64,000 nucleotides of DNA from Paralvinella palmiformis (GCA_025642065.1 JAODUP010000412.1:36001-100000); one strand, 5' to 3'; shown: positions 25,436 through 40,301, numbered from the stretch's first letter. Translations and numbers: made by a program. Notes: generated from the letters alone by a model not told the origin.

Positions 25436-25578
25436 TGTAGCCAGTTTTGTGCACAAATGGACAAAGCTATCATCCAAGATAATGAGTTGAAATAAAACAT
25501 AACACAGCCGAATTTCAAACCCAGATGTTAAAAAAATATGGCTAAACGCACTACCCGTTAGGCTACGGAGACGAGACG
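25436..25578 (-). mobile_element. Possible decayed tRNA-derived SINE
   Basis: GCACTACCCGTTAGGCTACGG at 25548-25568 reads in reverse as a CCGTAGCCTAACGGGTAG head, and AATTTCAAACCC at 25512-25523 as a B-box-like element. TTTTGTGCACAAATGG at 25445 fits the body. The match is weak in between. Confidence 0.35.
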
Positions 25579-25732
25579 AAGCACTAAATGGATTTAGTCC
25601 GGAATCGAAGAAAGTAGGAATATGTTCCAGTGATGTTGTTGTACGGATGAAAGATGTGATCCTTCTGGATCCGCTAGTTTCTTTTATCAGTTAAAGAAGC
25701 AGTATCTTTGCAGCGGTAATTGATGAGAGAGA

Positions 25733-25736
25733 GGGT

Positions 25737-25778
<42 letters not shown>

Positions 25779-25801
25779 AGAGGCAGAGAGAGAGAGAGAG
25801 A
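25733..25801. repeat. (GA)n microsatellite
   Basis: GA repeat with CAGAGG interruption near 25777-25785. Confidence 0.95.
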
Positions 25802-26043
25802 CTAGTTAAGAGCAGACAGATTATAGTATGGGTCTATATAATCTTGAGTATAGACTGCCTAGTTTTTCCTGAATGTTTAGCCGCTCAACAATGTAAATAA
25901 ATAATGTAAATTTAAATACAGATTTCGGGATTAATTACACTTGGCGTTTGTTTAGTGAAATATTTAAGTAATGATGGCTTTTGGGTGCAGGAATGGGTAT
26001 CATTTATTATAGTGCCCTTGCTATTATCATGATATACATACTA

Positions 26044-26046
<3 letters not shown>

Positions 26047-26089
<43 letters not shown>

Positions 26090-26142
26090 GCATCCGTGTG
26101 TGTGTGTATGTGTGTGTGTTTGTTTGTGTGTGTGTGCGTATG
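26047..26142. repeat. (AT)n-(GT)n microsatellite
   Basis: AT units to 26087, then imperfect GT units with GTTT breaks. Confidence 0.93.
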
Positions 26143-26516
26143 TTTGTACAAGAAAAGCATGATGTTTTACATAATCCCCCTATATTACCATAAAGCGCAA
26201 TATCTATTGTTTATGCACGGATGCTCCTGACTGTTCACAGTTCGGCCGGGTTAAACTCTATTATCCGACATGATTTTATGGATTTAAGGCGCAAACGGAT
26301 TATCGAGTAGCACTGTATCTGAGTGTAGGATCTCGTTCGGGATAGTCTCTCCGCCAAAGCCAACGATGTATGGGATTTATTTGGGAATTCTCCGGATAAC
26401 ATCGGTAAAGCATTACCAAAGCTTAGAGTTAAAGTTACTCTTTCCTTACAAGAACGTTATCACATTGAAACGAATTTCAATACGACACAATATGTTGGCG
26501 GAAAAAACTAGACCTG

Positions 26517-27001
26517 CGTCCGTCTGTCTGTCTGTCTGTCTGTATGCCTGTTTGTCTGTCTGTATATTTTTCTGTCTGCCTGTCTGTCTGTCTGTCTGTC
26601 TTTCTATACGTCTGTCTGTCTTTATGTCGGCCTTTTTGTCTGTCAGTCTGTCTATCTGTTTTTCTATCTGTCTGACTTTCTGTCAGCCTGTTTGTCTGTC
26701 TGTCTTTCTTTCTGTCTATATGTTCGTTTGTCCGTCTTTCTATTTGTCTGTCTGTCTTTCTATCGGGCTGTTTGTCTGTCTTTAGGTTTTTTGTTTGTCT
26801 TTCCATCTGTCTGTATTTCTATCTGTCTGTCTTTCTGTGTGCCTGTTTATTTTTCTGTATTTCTATATGTCTGTCTGTCATTCTGTCGGCTTGTTTGTCT
26901 GTCTGTCTGTCTTTCTATATGTCTGTCTGTCTTTCTGTCGGTCTTTTTGTTTGTCTGTCTGTCTGTTTGTCTTTCTGTTTGTTTGTCTGTCTGTCTGTAA
27001 T
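26517..27001. repeat. Long imperfect (TCTG)n array with higher-order units
   Basis: Nearly 490 bases of TCTG/TTTG/TTTC tetranucleotides. A longer block (TTTCTAT..GTCTGTCTGTCTTT then TGTCGGCCTGTTTGTC) recurs at about 26601, 26661, 26737, 26860 and 26912. Both strands are open in several frames (Ser-Val-Cys-Leu or Asp-Arg-Gln-Thr) purely because the period is four without stop codons; no gene is indicated. Confidence 0.93.
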
Positions 27002-27052
27002 TTTGTTGGCAAGTAGGCACGACATCATTCATGTATAATACTTCTGTTTATA

Positions 27053-27180
27053 TTTCTGTTCATCTATCCGTATCTCTACATCTGTCTATCCCTCTGTCAA
27101 TCTGTCTCTGTATTTCTACTTCTCTCTATCATTCTCTCCATTTTTATATCTCTCCCTATCTATATATCTCTTTATGTATT
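27053..27180. repeat. Degenerate pyrimidine-rich (TCTA/TCTC) tract
   Basis: A decayed continuation of the TCTG array: TCTATC, TCTCT and TCTGTC units mixed with AT-rich bases. Confidence 0.7.
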
Positions 27181-28424
27181 AACACCCACCCACCTCCTTC
27201 CCACTTCTTCGCCGAATCGACGTGACATCCATTAATCTTTTTGTCAGTATTCGTTGTTAGTGACATAATGTCAACTCGATGGTGATATACCGGAAGGAAT
27301 TTAGCTCTAATAGTAGTTCAACAAACCACACTACCACATGTACGCGGCTCGAAACTTCGTTGGTACTGGCTCGCTCAGCTATATATGCGCTCGATATTTG
27401 ATTACGTTACGAATCAAAAGTCCAATCAAAATCGGTCAGGTTGAATGAAATACCGAATTTGACCTCAAAGGATGTACGTGCGCGCGTGTTTATGCGCGTT
27501 CATGCTATGCTCGCTCACTCTTGTGCACGCGGGTTTGTATTTAGAAGCAAAGATAACGGATGAACATTCGAAATCGATCATAAAAGTCGGTACGGGGCAA
27601 TTCCCCTTTTGGTAATAAACTCGATGACTCAGTCTTATCTGGAAAATAAAATACGTCGTGATAAAGAGTGTTCTTGCTCAGCCCGACGCAGCGTGTTTAG
27701 CCAATGACAACCGCGGGTGTTGAATGTTGTTCGCCGAAATTGCTAATTATTGCTTAACTAATGAAATTAGTTTCGAACAAAAATGTCGTAACCGGTAGAT
27801 GGCGCCACTGGCAAATGGTGGCGTTCGTTTGCGTCATCGTTGGTAATTAGATTCTTTTTTCTCTTGTTTTTAGCTGTAATTGAAATGACTTGATTTGTTC
27901 GCTGGCTGATCGTTGTTTGTACCAGTAAGTGAATATAGGAGAGCGGCAGTCTATTTTAAAATCGATGATGTAAAGAATGTATTTGCTTCCAGTCGTCCAT
28001 AAATCCACCCATCCATCCATCCATCCATTCATAAATTCACCGCCGTCAATCCATGTGGTCTAGCGCGGCAAACTTGTATAAATAATATATTACTTCGTCA
28101 GAAACATCTGCGACCTACATCATTGACATATATGGCTCGCCATAACGCGGCCATAAGATACCAAACTCGCGTTCTGTTCGTCCGATGCCCGGCTAAATGT
28201 CTATAATTGTCGTCTGTCACTTGGTTAATATTACGCAATTGTCTGTCATGGCAGCCGGCAGTCGTGGGCTGACATTACTGACGTCAACGAGGTAGATAAA
28301 TCTAGCCAGTAGATCTATACATAGATAGCCAACCCGGCTTCTCATACACACCTCCGTCATGCGAATCGCCCATAAACAATGTCACGTGATTAAATGGGCG
28401 ACAATCGGGTAATATTGTCCAGGG
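27181..28424. other. No gene; moderately GC-rich unique DNA
   Basis: CpG-containing segments alternate with AT-rich DNA. A (CATC)n-like run CATCCATCCATC lies at 28007-28028. Nothing else was recognised. Confidence 0.5.
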
Positions 28425-28592
28425 AGACGAGGAGTGTTATCAGAAATGGTAGTCAGAAAGGTAGACAGACTAACATTACACAGATAGACAGGGAAAAATG
28501 GACAAACAGACTGAAGGACAGACAGTCAATCAGTAAGACAATCAGACAGACAGACAAGCAGACAGACGGACAGACAGACAGAAACATTCCAC
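28425..28592. repeat. (GACA)n array, decayed at the left
   Basis: GACAGACA units concentrated at 28545-28582 with scattered copies upstream. Relative to the TCTG array at 26.5 kb it is in the opposite orientation. Confidence 0.85.
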
Positions 28593-28680
28593 AATCAAAT
28601 AAGGTGGCAAGTACTTAAAAACCTGCGCCAGCACATAAAGCAACCGATATATTTAAGAACGATGACAAAGGCAATAGTAC

Positions 28681-28724
<44 letters not shown>

Positions 28725-28750
28725 GTATTTTTAAATATAATTTATATATA

Positions 28751-28799
<49 letters not shown>

Positions 28800-28854
28800 T
28801 AAAGATTAGATTATCTTATTATATTAACGGATAATTACTAACTACATTCAGCCA

Positions 28855-28946
<92 letters not shown>

Positions 28947-28970
28947 TTTCTTGTGTGTGTGTGTGTGTTA
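28681..28970. repeat. Three (AT)n tracts and a (GT)n tract
   Basis: (AT)n at 28682-28719, 28751-28797 and 28857-28909, the last followed by (GT)n to ~28968 with a CTTTCTT break. The spacers are unrelated AT-rich DNA. Confidence 0.95.
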
Positions 28971-29577
28971 TTTCCCAAATCTGTACATAGTACCTTTACT
29001 TATGCACTGAAATTTAGTCACTCACAGAGGGAGGGGGAGAAATCACCAACACACATCAATAGGATCCGATCACGTGGTGTGAGAGTACTAGTTAAACCTC
29101 TCAGAAACATAGTCACGGTTGTCATGGATACATAAATGTAGTTATAAGATACTGCAGCAACACCCAACACTGACCTGGGGCGACCCACTAACACCTAGCG
29201 GAGTCAATAGACACTAGAAGATTAGACCATGTATTGGCCAACTTCTGGCTTTCTTTCGGCGATGAACCAAATGGCATGACTTTGTCCTGAAGGAAACTTG
29301 CCCTTCCGTGCAACAAAATGAAGGAACCCGCAACAAAGGTCGAAGCTAAATAGTTGTTTTCACGACTGCCCCCTAGTGGTCATTATCACTTAGGGCATTG
29401 CTATAATGACAAATTTCACGTGTATATGACCGATAATGATGAATGCCACACGTGTAGCGAGAGTAATGAACCGAGTCACGCATGTCCGCCGGCTAGCGAT
29501 CAATTCTAGGAGAGATCCAATAGCATGCTGCCCGCAGAATGCCTTCCTTTCAACCACGAAAGCGTAGTCCCGACAAT

Positions 29578-29654
29578 TTTCTCTCACTCTCTCTAACTCC
29601 ATCTCTCTCTCCCTCTTTCTCTCTCCCCCCCTCTCTCTCTCTCTCTCTCTCTCA
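29578..29654. repeat. (CT)n tract
   Basis: Imperfect CT/CCCT repeats; the reverse strand gives Arg-Glu runs. Confidence 0.9.
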
Positions 29655-30527
29655 GCGCCATCCTCTTTGTTTACCAAGAATCGCTTTTCGTGATGGCGTG
29701 TCGCCCTTATTTGTCCCTTTTTAGCGTATCCACGCTGACGCTGTACGCTGCCGCCGTCGCATGATGGCCAGAAGTCGACGGCCATTCACTAGTCATTTAC
29801 TTGTGTGTTCGGATTATCACGCATTTTATCTATAATATTAATGGGAATAATTACTCAGTCAAATATTCCCAGCCTGGCCAGATACTCTCGTTAGTGTGAC
29901 CAGCTATGTGACTGGCATCCGATGCCGGCTACTAAGTTGTCCCATTGCTCTGAATACTGTCTGATTGCTCGAGTCTCTCTCACGGCATCCGCCCTATTTG
30001 GCTGTTTGTTTGGTAGATTTCCATCGGAGACGCGGCGGATATGACGGACGATGACATCTCCTCGGACGCAGATGTAGTCGTTATCGGCGAGCTTCATCGA
30101 TTAAGAAAATTGCCTCTTTCGCTCGAACCTCGGCACAATCACGAGGCCACCATTCCGCGGAAAGCGAGATCGAAGGTTTACCCCCGCGAGGTCGGCGCCG
30201 AGATTCGGGTCTATCTGTTCTGGGAGCGGCTTCCCTTCCAGTCTTCCGGTTCCATCGGCGTCCTGGCAGTTCGTTGTCGATCTTCCTACAGACCGGGCGG
30301 GTTACCAGTCCTCGGCTGGCGAACCAACGCTGAGGCTTCGCCAGTGAGGTGTTGATGATATTTCTCTGATATGGTCCTTAATCTGAGGTAAACTAGTGGC
30401 TGATATTGATATAGGCATGCACACACGGGTAGACAGGCACACACAAAACACCCACCACCACCCTCACGCACCCACAAATAAACACACGTAAAGCTCGCTG
30501 GATAACGCTGAAGGCTTCTCAGCTCAT

Positions 30528-30530
<3 letters not shown>

Positions 30531-30575
<45 letters not shown>
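30531..30575. repeat. (CT)n microsatellite
   Basis: About 22 perfect CT units. Confidence 0.95.
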
Positions 30576-30576
<1 letters not shown>

Positions 30577-31397
30577 ATGGTCTCCTCCACTATGGCACGG
30601 ACTGTATTTGATGGCTGTCAGCTCCAAGTCGAGCCAGTCTTTCTCTCCATTTCGCGCTAACCACCTCTTCGCCATAAGCACCGGAGGACGCGCGCGCGCG
30701 CGTTCACTCAGTCTGATGACCGGCGTAACTACGGGAGAAGACCAGAAGTGGCCCGGAATAGTAGCGGAGCGGATTTATTTGCGCAGAAAAGCTAATCTCG
30801 TCGGCGTGCAACAGGATCGTCCCCTGGGAACCGGCTGACCATCGACCTGGCATCGAAGGAATAAAGGGTCGATATGATATCACCAATTGATTTATGGATT
30901 GCTCGGTTATTGATGAGCTAAACAGAAGCTTCCGGCAGAGGGCGCGGCGTCTCTAATCTACATTCATCCCAGTCTGAACTGTTTAATGTCTACGGCGAGC
31001 GGGCGTTTGGTAAGCCAGTTCCATGTCTGACGGGCTGAGGGAAGACCTATCGCCGACGGCTTGGACTTAAGGCGACAGATAATTAATGGCGGAAGTGATC
31101 ATTGCCGCTGAGGATAGTAATTAATGTGGGCGTAGGTCAAGCGTTTGACCTTTAATGCACCAAGGGTCGTCTTTACCTTGGATCGGCGCCGAGACGGCAC
31201 CTGTTTCGGGTGGCTTCATCAAGTCTTGCCCGATGCCCTTCAGTTCTGAAGTAGCTTCGCACCAACGAGGTGAGTGCTGCTCTTGTTCACTAATTAAGAA
31301 TCAGCCTCTCTTTCGGGAGTGTTAGTAGCGTTCACTTTTGCATCCGAAGTATTTCGATTACTGTAGCGGTGTAGCTCGTTGTCATATAATTATTCGG

Positions 31398-32018
31398 GCG
31401 CCTCCGTGGTCTAGCGGTAGCGTGTTGGACCACATATCACTACGACGCGTGTTCGAATCTCGGGGTAGGCATATCTAAAGGTTGTTTCATCTTTGACGTC
31501 GCTTTATTAATTTCGGATGTCGCTCGGCCCATTTATCCCGCCCTGTGCTTAAATGTGGTCGTTACACACCAATCAATGAATTATTTTATTGAAATCAGTA
31601 CTAGGATGGAGACTACAAACGTGGACCAGAAGTCAAGATCATCTCCTTCTAATGTAGGTTTTGACCAGAAATCTTCACTGTTATTTCGAGATCGTGTCTC
31701 CTTTGCCATCTCCAATGCCACTGGCCAGCGACCTTGATGGTCCGACCTTGATGGTCGCTTCTGATGGTCGACTTTAGAGCGATGCTTCCATTATAAGTCT
31801 TATCTAGGTAGATAGAGGCAGTGGGCTCGTTATCGTTCTTCCCAGATCTCGTCCACCGACGGTACCCCAGACGATCGTCATTCGCTTCCTTCGGGAAGGT
31901 ATTCGATACTTCATCCAAGCGGAACCGCGGAAGATCATCATCGGTTAGGGAAGATACCCTAAAAGACAGCCATTGTTTGCGAATTGCTACACATCGCTCA
32001 GCCACGATGCCATCGGAG
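31398..32018 (+). repeat. Composite repeat copy A: SINE plus ~440 bp extra body
   Basis: A subfamily-1-like SINE (head from 31398, B box GTGTTCGAATCTCGG) is followed, after its TGTGGTCGTTACACACCAATC tail-like stretch, by ~440 bp with no similarity to other SINEs here. The same combination occurs at 34011-34629. Homology between the two copies ends sharply after GATGCCATCGGAG at 32018. The body carries a short internal repeat of CTTGATGGTC near 31733-31775 and a 127-codon open frame on the minus strand; two of three substitutions checked in that frame change an amino acid, so it is probably not coding. Confidence 0.75.
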
Positions 32019-34010
<1,992 letters not shown>

Positions 34011-34629
34011 ACTCCGTGGTTTAGTTGGTAGCGCGTTGGTTCACAGATCACTACCACCCGAGTTCGAATCTCGGAGTGGGTATATCTGAAGGGTCTTTCA
34101 TCTTTGGCTTCGCTTCATTACCTTTGGCGGTCGCCCGGCCCATTTATCCCGCCCTGTGCTTAAATGTGGTCGTTACACACCAATCAATGAATTATTTTAT
34201 TAAAATCAATACTAGGATGTAGACTACAAACGTGGACCAGAAGTCAAGATCATCTCCTTCTAATGTAGGGTTTGACCAGAAATCTTCACTGTTATTTCGA
34301 GATCGTGTCTCCTTTGCCATCTCTAATGCCATTGGCCAGCAACCTTGATGGTCCGACCTTGATGGTCGCTTCTGATGGTCGACTTTAGAGCGATGCTTCC
34401 ATTATAAGTCTTATCTAGGTAGATAGAGGCAGTGGGCTCGTTATCGTTCTTCCTAGATCTCGTCCACCGACGGTACCCCAGACGATCATCATTCGCTTCC
34501 TTCGGGAAGGTATTCGATACTTCATCCAAGCGGAGCCGCGGAAGATCATCATCGGTTAGGGAAGATACCCTAAAAGACAGCCATTGTTTGCGAATTGCTA
34601 CACATCGCTCAGCCACGATGCCATCGGAG
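34011..34629 (+). repeat. Composite repeat copy B: SINE plus ~440 bp extra body
   Basis: This is the second copy of the 31398-32018 repeat, in the same orientation 2.6 kb away. The bodies (from ~34136) differ at roughly 11 of ~490 positions, whereas the first ~125-145 bases of the heads differ at roughly 24 positions. The head is preceded by AATAATATTA and the body is followed by unrelated sequence. Confidence 0.75.
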
Positions 34630-35346
34630 AACCGACTGATGATCGGCGAAGGACAAAAAGGTTCGAAAGAAAGGAAGAAAAACTCAACCCAACAACAACC
34701 TCGAAGTAACTTTTGTCATCCATGACGAAGTACCTAGATTATCTATGGCCTCGTTTTGTTCCGCTGACAATGTACCAGCCGTGAATATCGATGCTGGCTT
34801 ACAGGTGTAGTGCGATTGATGATTGCCGAACGTTTTTTGTTGTTACTGGCAGTTTATCCAGCGAGGGCCAACTACCGTTGGCGTGCGCTGCCGCAATCGT
34901 TCTGGTGTATATCATCAGCGGTCACGTGACTTCCGGCATTCATTCGTGGCACCGGAAAAACTTTGGTTCTGCTTCGGAGCACCACACAACGCGAGAATGT
35001 ATTTGCAGTTGCCAATAACAGCGGTGTGATTATGGCATTTAGTTTGGGCTAACGACACACCTGTCCCGTGTTGATGTAATATGTTAGAAGTAAGGGACAT
35101 ATAATGGCGTAGGTAATATGAAATACAAACCATGGGATAAACAATATGCCAGTGGTGTTAGCGTTTCTTCAGTCTGACAAGACAATTGTGTTTTTATATT
35201 GCAAGCTTTGAAGCAAATAATAGTTCACTAGTTAATAGCCGATTCACGTATAATAAGATAAAAGTACTATTTTTGTCATCCGGACCCGATTAACTGGCAA
35301 TTATGGCGTCTGACAAGAGCTTCATAATAGTACCTTTCATCTGATT

Positions 35347-35350
35347 GAGA

Positions 35351-35385
<35 letters not shown>
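35347..35385. repeat. (AAT)n microsatellite
   Basis: About 12 AAT units. Confidence 0.95.
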
Positions 35386-35386
<1 letters not shown>

Positions 35387-35724
35387 TCAAACTGCTATAA
35401 CGCCAATATCCTCGAACAGAATCGAGCTCAGTGGCACACCTAGCACAGGGGTTGCGCAATTTCATAGTCGAGGTACGATCTACAACAAATGGACAGATGC
35501 AAATGTCGCCATTACTAGTCACGGTCTTAGCTCTTTTCGTGGATCTACTAACCCGCCATTCTCTCGACCTTTTCACCCTCAAATTTACCATCAGCTTTGC
35601 CCAACACCGTATTCTAAGTATTCACGTCCTTCGGTTGTTTTCATTCCAATTTCTATTCTCTTCATTCTCCGATTTTTTATCAATGTGTCCTTTTCCAGAA
35701 TACATATTCCTTACACACAACCTC

Positions 35725-35770
35725 TCTCTCTATCTCTCTCCACCCCCCCCCTATCTCTCTCTCTATCACC
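35725..35770. repeat. CT-rich tract
   Basis: CTCTCTCTATCTCTCTCC, a C run, then CTATCTCTCTC. Confidence 0.85.
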
Positions 35771-36957
35771 TTCCCTCCATTTATCTGTTTTTCACCCTTT
35801 CTCTCCACCATTTCGCCCCGCTCCGTTTCCTGATCTAAGTCCCATCTACTCCAACAGAATCTATTTATGTTGTAATATTTACACAGTATCGGTCGTGACA
35901 ATGTCTAAGTGAGTCGAGCCAGTGCCAAGATGATCACCAAGATACAAAACGGCTTTTCATAGTTCTCCAAATGAAGATTTACGTCCCAAGTATTCGCATC
36001 GGTCGTTTGTTATACTTCTGCCCTAACAGTCTCCCATTGGCTCTGGTCATTCCGCATTCACGGCCATTGGCGAGGCCATCATACACTGACTAGTTGGCAG
36101 AGGATCAATTTCCTCTCCACGATCGACTAATTTCAAGTCGATCCAGAGATCCGGACAACGCCTGAATTGGACGGTGTATAGCGCGGTAAATGTTCTCGGG
36201 AACGATGCTTAATCCCGAATGCGAGCGATGTGGACGCCGATATTCCGGACACTTGGCTAAATTTATGACGGCGCCTTGGCCGAGAGGGGACTATCACGAA
36301 AATGTGTTTGTTTGGGGACAGGTGGTATGGGTAGAATATGTTATACTGATGATACCGCAGGACGTTCCGTACTCTCTGGATGTCTGGATCAGCGTAAAAA
36401 ATTACTTCTTCTTGTGTGGAGCTACGTGCTAGATGATGGAAAAGAGCGGCGTTATGTTGCGGTGGCACACGTTCACCCGCATACTTCTTCGTGATTTAGA
36501 AGAATTGGGTTCACGTCTGAGGTCATCTACACCGGAACTCGTTATGCTTGACAAATAGGACGGTCTTCATTTCGTAGACATCTGTAACGAGCAAACCATT
36601 AATAGATTATTAGATTAACATGTTTGGAACAATGCGTGTAAAGACCAACAACAAATGTTAATGTCTGGCTTAGAACAGTATGGCTGTGAAGCGAATCGAT
36701 CGTTCATTCGCGTATTGATCAGCTTAAAGGTTGTTAATTGCGGATGTACATTAGCGCTTAATGACATCGAGACTATTCTGAGCCATTGACGATGCGTTCT
36801 GTAGAAAATGGATAATTGTAGAATATCAGGTCTCATGCGTGGATAATTGATAGTTTGCTAATAAGCTGGACATGGATTGATTACTTGTTGAAGATGTTTG
36901 TGTTAGTTACCAACAACCGATCTGTGTATGTGTGTGCGCGCCCTATCCCTCTCTTAA

Positions 36958-37042
36958 CACACACACACACACACACGCACACACACACACACAATACATA
37001 CACACATACAGAGAGAGAGAGAGAGAGACACACACACACATG
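36958..37042. repeat. (AC)n, (GA)n, (CA)n cluster
   Basis: AC units (36958-36992), GA units (37012-37027) and CA units (37028-37040). Confidence 0.93.
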
Positions 37043-37630
37043 TGCGTGCGTGTATATAAATGCAAGGATTACTTGAAGGTTGAAGGTCTTATGCCGAGCT
37101 ATTCTAAGATTACCTGATGAAATTATATTATTGATGACACACGAAGGATCAATCCTAGGATCGCTTTGAAATGTCTTACTCTTACGATCGGCGAATAAAC
37201 TAGGATTACCTGGTACAACTTCTATTTTGGTGACTTCCAACAAGTTGTCCTAGGTTTTGTGTTGATAAAAACAATACCAGGTTGTTCTAGCATCACTGGA
37301 CGAATGGTTTATATTGATTTCCTACTAACAAGCTATCATCCTAGTATAATCCGAGGATCATTTTATATTGATAATCACTCCAGAAGCTGTCCTGCAACAG
37401 ATTTGTGTTGATGACAAAGTAACATCGATGTCACGTAATTGACCATGATGATCACCCATCAAACAATAACCATGCGGTACAGTAACAAGCGTCTCTGTAA
37501 ACACTTCTAGTAACCATATCATCAACAATCTACTGATGAGAAGGCTATGGCTACCTAAACTTGTTTTATCCTGATCATCTTTAAACAAACAAACTGTCCA
37601 CGGACACATCAAACTGTTGGACTGGGCAGG

Positions 37631-37795
37631 GCGTCTTCGTGGTCTAGCGGTAGCGTGTTGGACTACAGATCACTACCGCCCCTGTTCAAATCTCGGTATG
37701 AGTATATCTGTATGCATATATACTTCGCTTCATTGCCTTTGGAAGTCGCTCGGCCAATTTAGCCTACCATGTGCACATAAGTGGCGGCAAAATAT
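37631..37795 (+). mobile_element. tRNA-derived SINE, subfamily 1
   Basis: Head GCGTCTTCGTGGTCTAGCGG then TAGCGTGTTGGACTACAG, a B box (TGTTCAAATCTCGG), and body TCGCTCGGCCAATTTAGCCT are present. The region between B box and body is degraded (the usual TTTCATCTTTGACTTCG is partly lost). No target-site duplication was seen. Confidence 0.8.
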
Positions 37796-39225
37796 TTCTT
37801 ATGTTTATTACAGTTTAATAATCTGTTTAGCAGTTTTGTGATTTCAGAGACTAATTAAGACCCTATTGTTGTTATATTGGTTCGCCTGTAAAGTTGTCGA
37901 ATCAGCGACCTAGGAATAACCGGTATTCTAATTATGTCATCACGTGATCAATATGATGACCCAGTAACCAGCCGCACCGTAATTAATGCACATACACGAT
38001 GACCTAATTATAAGCTATGATGTCATATAAGATGACCTACCAACAAACAAGCTGCTGATGCCACCAACAAATGACACACTAACAAGCTAATACTGTCACA
38101 TATGATGACCTACTATAATTGACTATAATTACTTGATGACGACGTTCTGTTTTCGTAGCCACAACCTCTCTCTCTCTCTCTCCCGGCTGTCCATGTTAAC
38201 TCCCGCTTCGGGTTACTGAGTACATGGAAAAGCCATCAGTTATAGAAGTTGGATGCTGCCGGTGAGCGTGGACGGAGAGCAGAGTACTACATGAGTAAGG
38301 AGATATCTCTAAGGAGTAGAACAGCCAGATACTCGCTGATCTCGTTTATATTTAGTGATTGATCACTAGGGGAAGGTGACATGTTTTGCCAAAGACACAC
38401 ACCATCAATCGGGATATCGGGAGATACACCGACGGGCGAAGAAGGAGCTGCCGGGGGGAAGTTGTTGGGTTAGGAGGAAGAGACGGTTGTTATCAGTCAA
38501 CCGTTTGCTGTGAGTCTGTTTCAAAGCACAGCGTGAGTCAGTTTGAGCGGAATGTACATCGCGAGTCATCTTAAGTGAGGTGTTTGGACCGAGTTGCTTT
38601 TTTGTGGGCTCTAAGGAGTGAGTCATATCTATCAAGCTAAATGTGCAGTAGGCTATACAGAACATGCTGCTCGAAGCAAGCTGTAGGGTGACAGTGTTGT
38701 AAAGTATATGCTGCATCCATAATGATGACTAGATTAAGATACCTATAATAGACTGTATAGAGATTGGTATAGATAAAGGATATGGGCGAATGAGACATTT
38801 TTAGAGACTCCGCACTTCTCACACTTTGTACTATAAGACCATAGGGTAAAACGCTAGGGACACATACCTCAAATACAGGTAATACTCGGATTCGAACCAT
38901 AATCCGAAGAATTCTAGGTTGTACTGTGTCCTTGATACAGATAATGGAAGATTTCTATTGGATGGTGGACGATCTTCTTGGGCCTTCACCCTACCGTGGG
39001 CTTTTAAGATAAGGCTGGGGATTGTACAGATCAGACTGTACACTGTATGCTATACAGTGTACACTGTGCAATGCAAACAAAACACTGGATGGTGTCAGAA
39101 TGTGAGGTGGGACACACGGTACTAATTAATTTTAGGTAGTTAGTTATCCTCATATAAAAGAATAACTTGCATTAATGATATAAAACACTGTTTAATCCCC
39201 CCCTTACCTAACACGGGCACACACC
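37796..39225. other. No recognised gene; palindrome at 39037
   Basis: A short CT run lies at 38165-38181. The palindrome at 39037-39063 is the only structured element seen. Confidence 0.5.
39037..39063. repeat. Perfect palindrome
   Basis: TGTACACTGTAT and ATACAGTGTACA are exact reverse complements separated by GCT. Further copies of GTACA/TGTAC motifs flank it at 39024 and 39060-39070. Confidence 0.9.
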
Positions 39226-39356
39226 CATACAAATACACACATACACACACACACGCGAGAGATAGAGAGAGAGAGAGAGAGAGAGGGAGATAGATCGATA
39301 GATAGATAGATAGATAGATAGAGAGATAGATAGATAGATAGATATATATATATAGA

Positions 39357-39411
<55 letters not shown>

Positions 39412-39425
39412 TAGGGAGAGCGAGA
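39226..39425. repeat. CA, GA and GATA repeat cluster
   Basis: ACAC units, then GAGAGA, a GATA array (39294-39345, including GATCGATAGATA) and further GA units. Confidence 0.93.
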
Positions 39426-40194
39426 GAGACTAACATATATCTCCACAAAAACATTTCACTCAACAATTAGCTGTTCCCATTCACCAAATATACCCCATAG
39501 TTTATTTTCTCCTCATTCAAATGACCAACTGTCAAATGTCTCCTTTCTCTCTCCTGACAAAGAATGATCAGCTTATTTTAAAATCGTCGATTGAACCAGT
39601 TATGGGACAGTCGCCGAAATTCAGACCAAGTGAAACCCGCTGAATACATCCATTCTAGTGAATGCTGTCAGCCACCCTCTCAGTGCTGCGTCATTACAGC
39701 ATCTTCAAAGCGATGACATGATAATGCGCGTCATTGTTATGTCCTCGGTGCACCATTACGAGGCCATAACGTTTAAAGGAAATGACCCTTCCAAATACGG
39801 ATAACAACCTCTACAATCAGGCCAGTCATGTGATTTCAGTACGCAATTTCCTGGCCATCGTTTGTACATCGTTGACGAGGGCAGTCGACTGAAGTCAGCT
39901 TACTGGAATATACCTACCTAATGTATAGGTGGCTGTTGAGGTTTTGTTGTAATGTTCCGGGAAGCCGTTGAACAGATTGGAATTCTTCGGCTGTTGATTG
40001 TCGTCAAGGTGATTATTTACACACAATATCAGTCAGTTCTCTTCAGTATTATAATGAAGGTGGTTTGTTGTTTTTATTCAGAATGCACCATTGTAAACAA
40101 CCGATCGATGGAGCTTTTGTTATTTTGTAGATAGTGTTCAAATATCTCTTGAATATTTGGTTTCGGCAAAAAAACTACATCTCCCCCTCCTTTC

Positions 40195-40197
<3 letters not shown>

Positions 40198-40231
<34 letters not shown>

Positions 40232-40301
40232 CTGATCCTTGGTAGGTCATCAATAATACAATTCAACGGGTAATCTTAGAACACCTCGTTAGTGGCTTAT
40301 C

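Larger units (their letters stand above)
28975..31397. other. No recognised gene; GC/CpG-rich interval
   Basis: Apart from two CT tracts, this interval contains a GC-rich segment at ~29,950-30,350 with a 104-codon open frame (ATG at 30041) beginning with an acidic stretch. No domain, splice pattern or family could be identified. 30,600-31,300 is also CpG-rich. Confidence 0.4.
34630..36957. other. No recognised gene
   Basis: Contains the AAT and CT tracts listed separately. A GC-richer part at 36,130-36,480 is open on both strands for 80-111 codons without a recognisable motif. Confidence 0.5.

Noticed and set aside
26366..27038. Open frames on both strands through the TCTG array
   Set aside because: A four-base period without stop codons is open in every frame; no domain or splice evidence.
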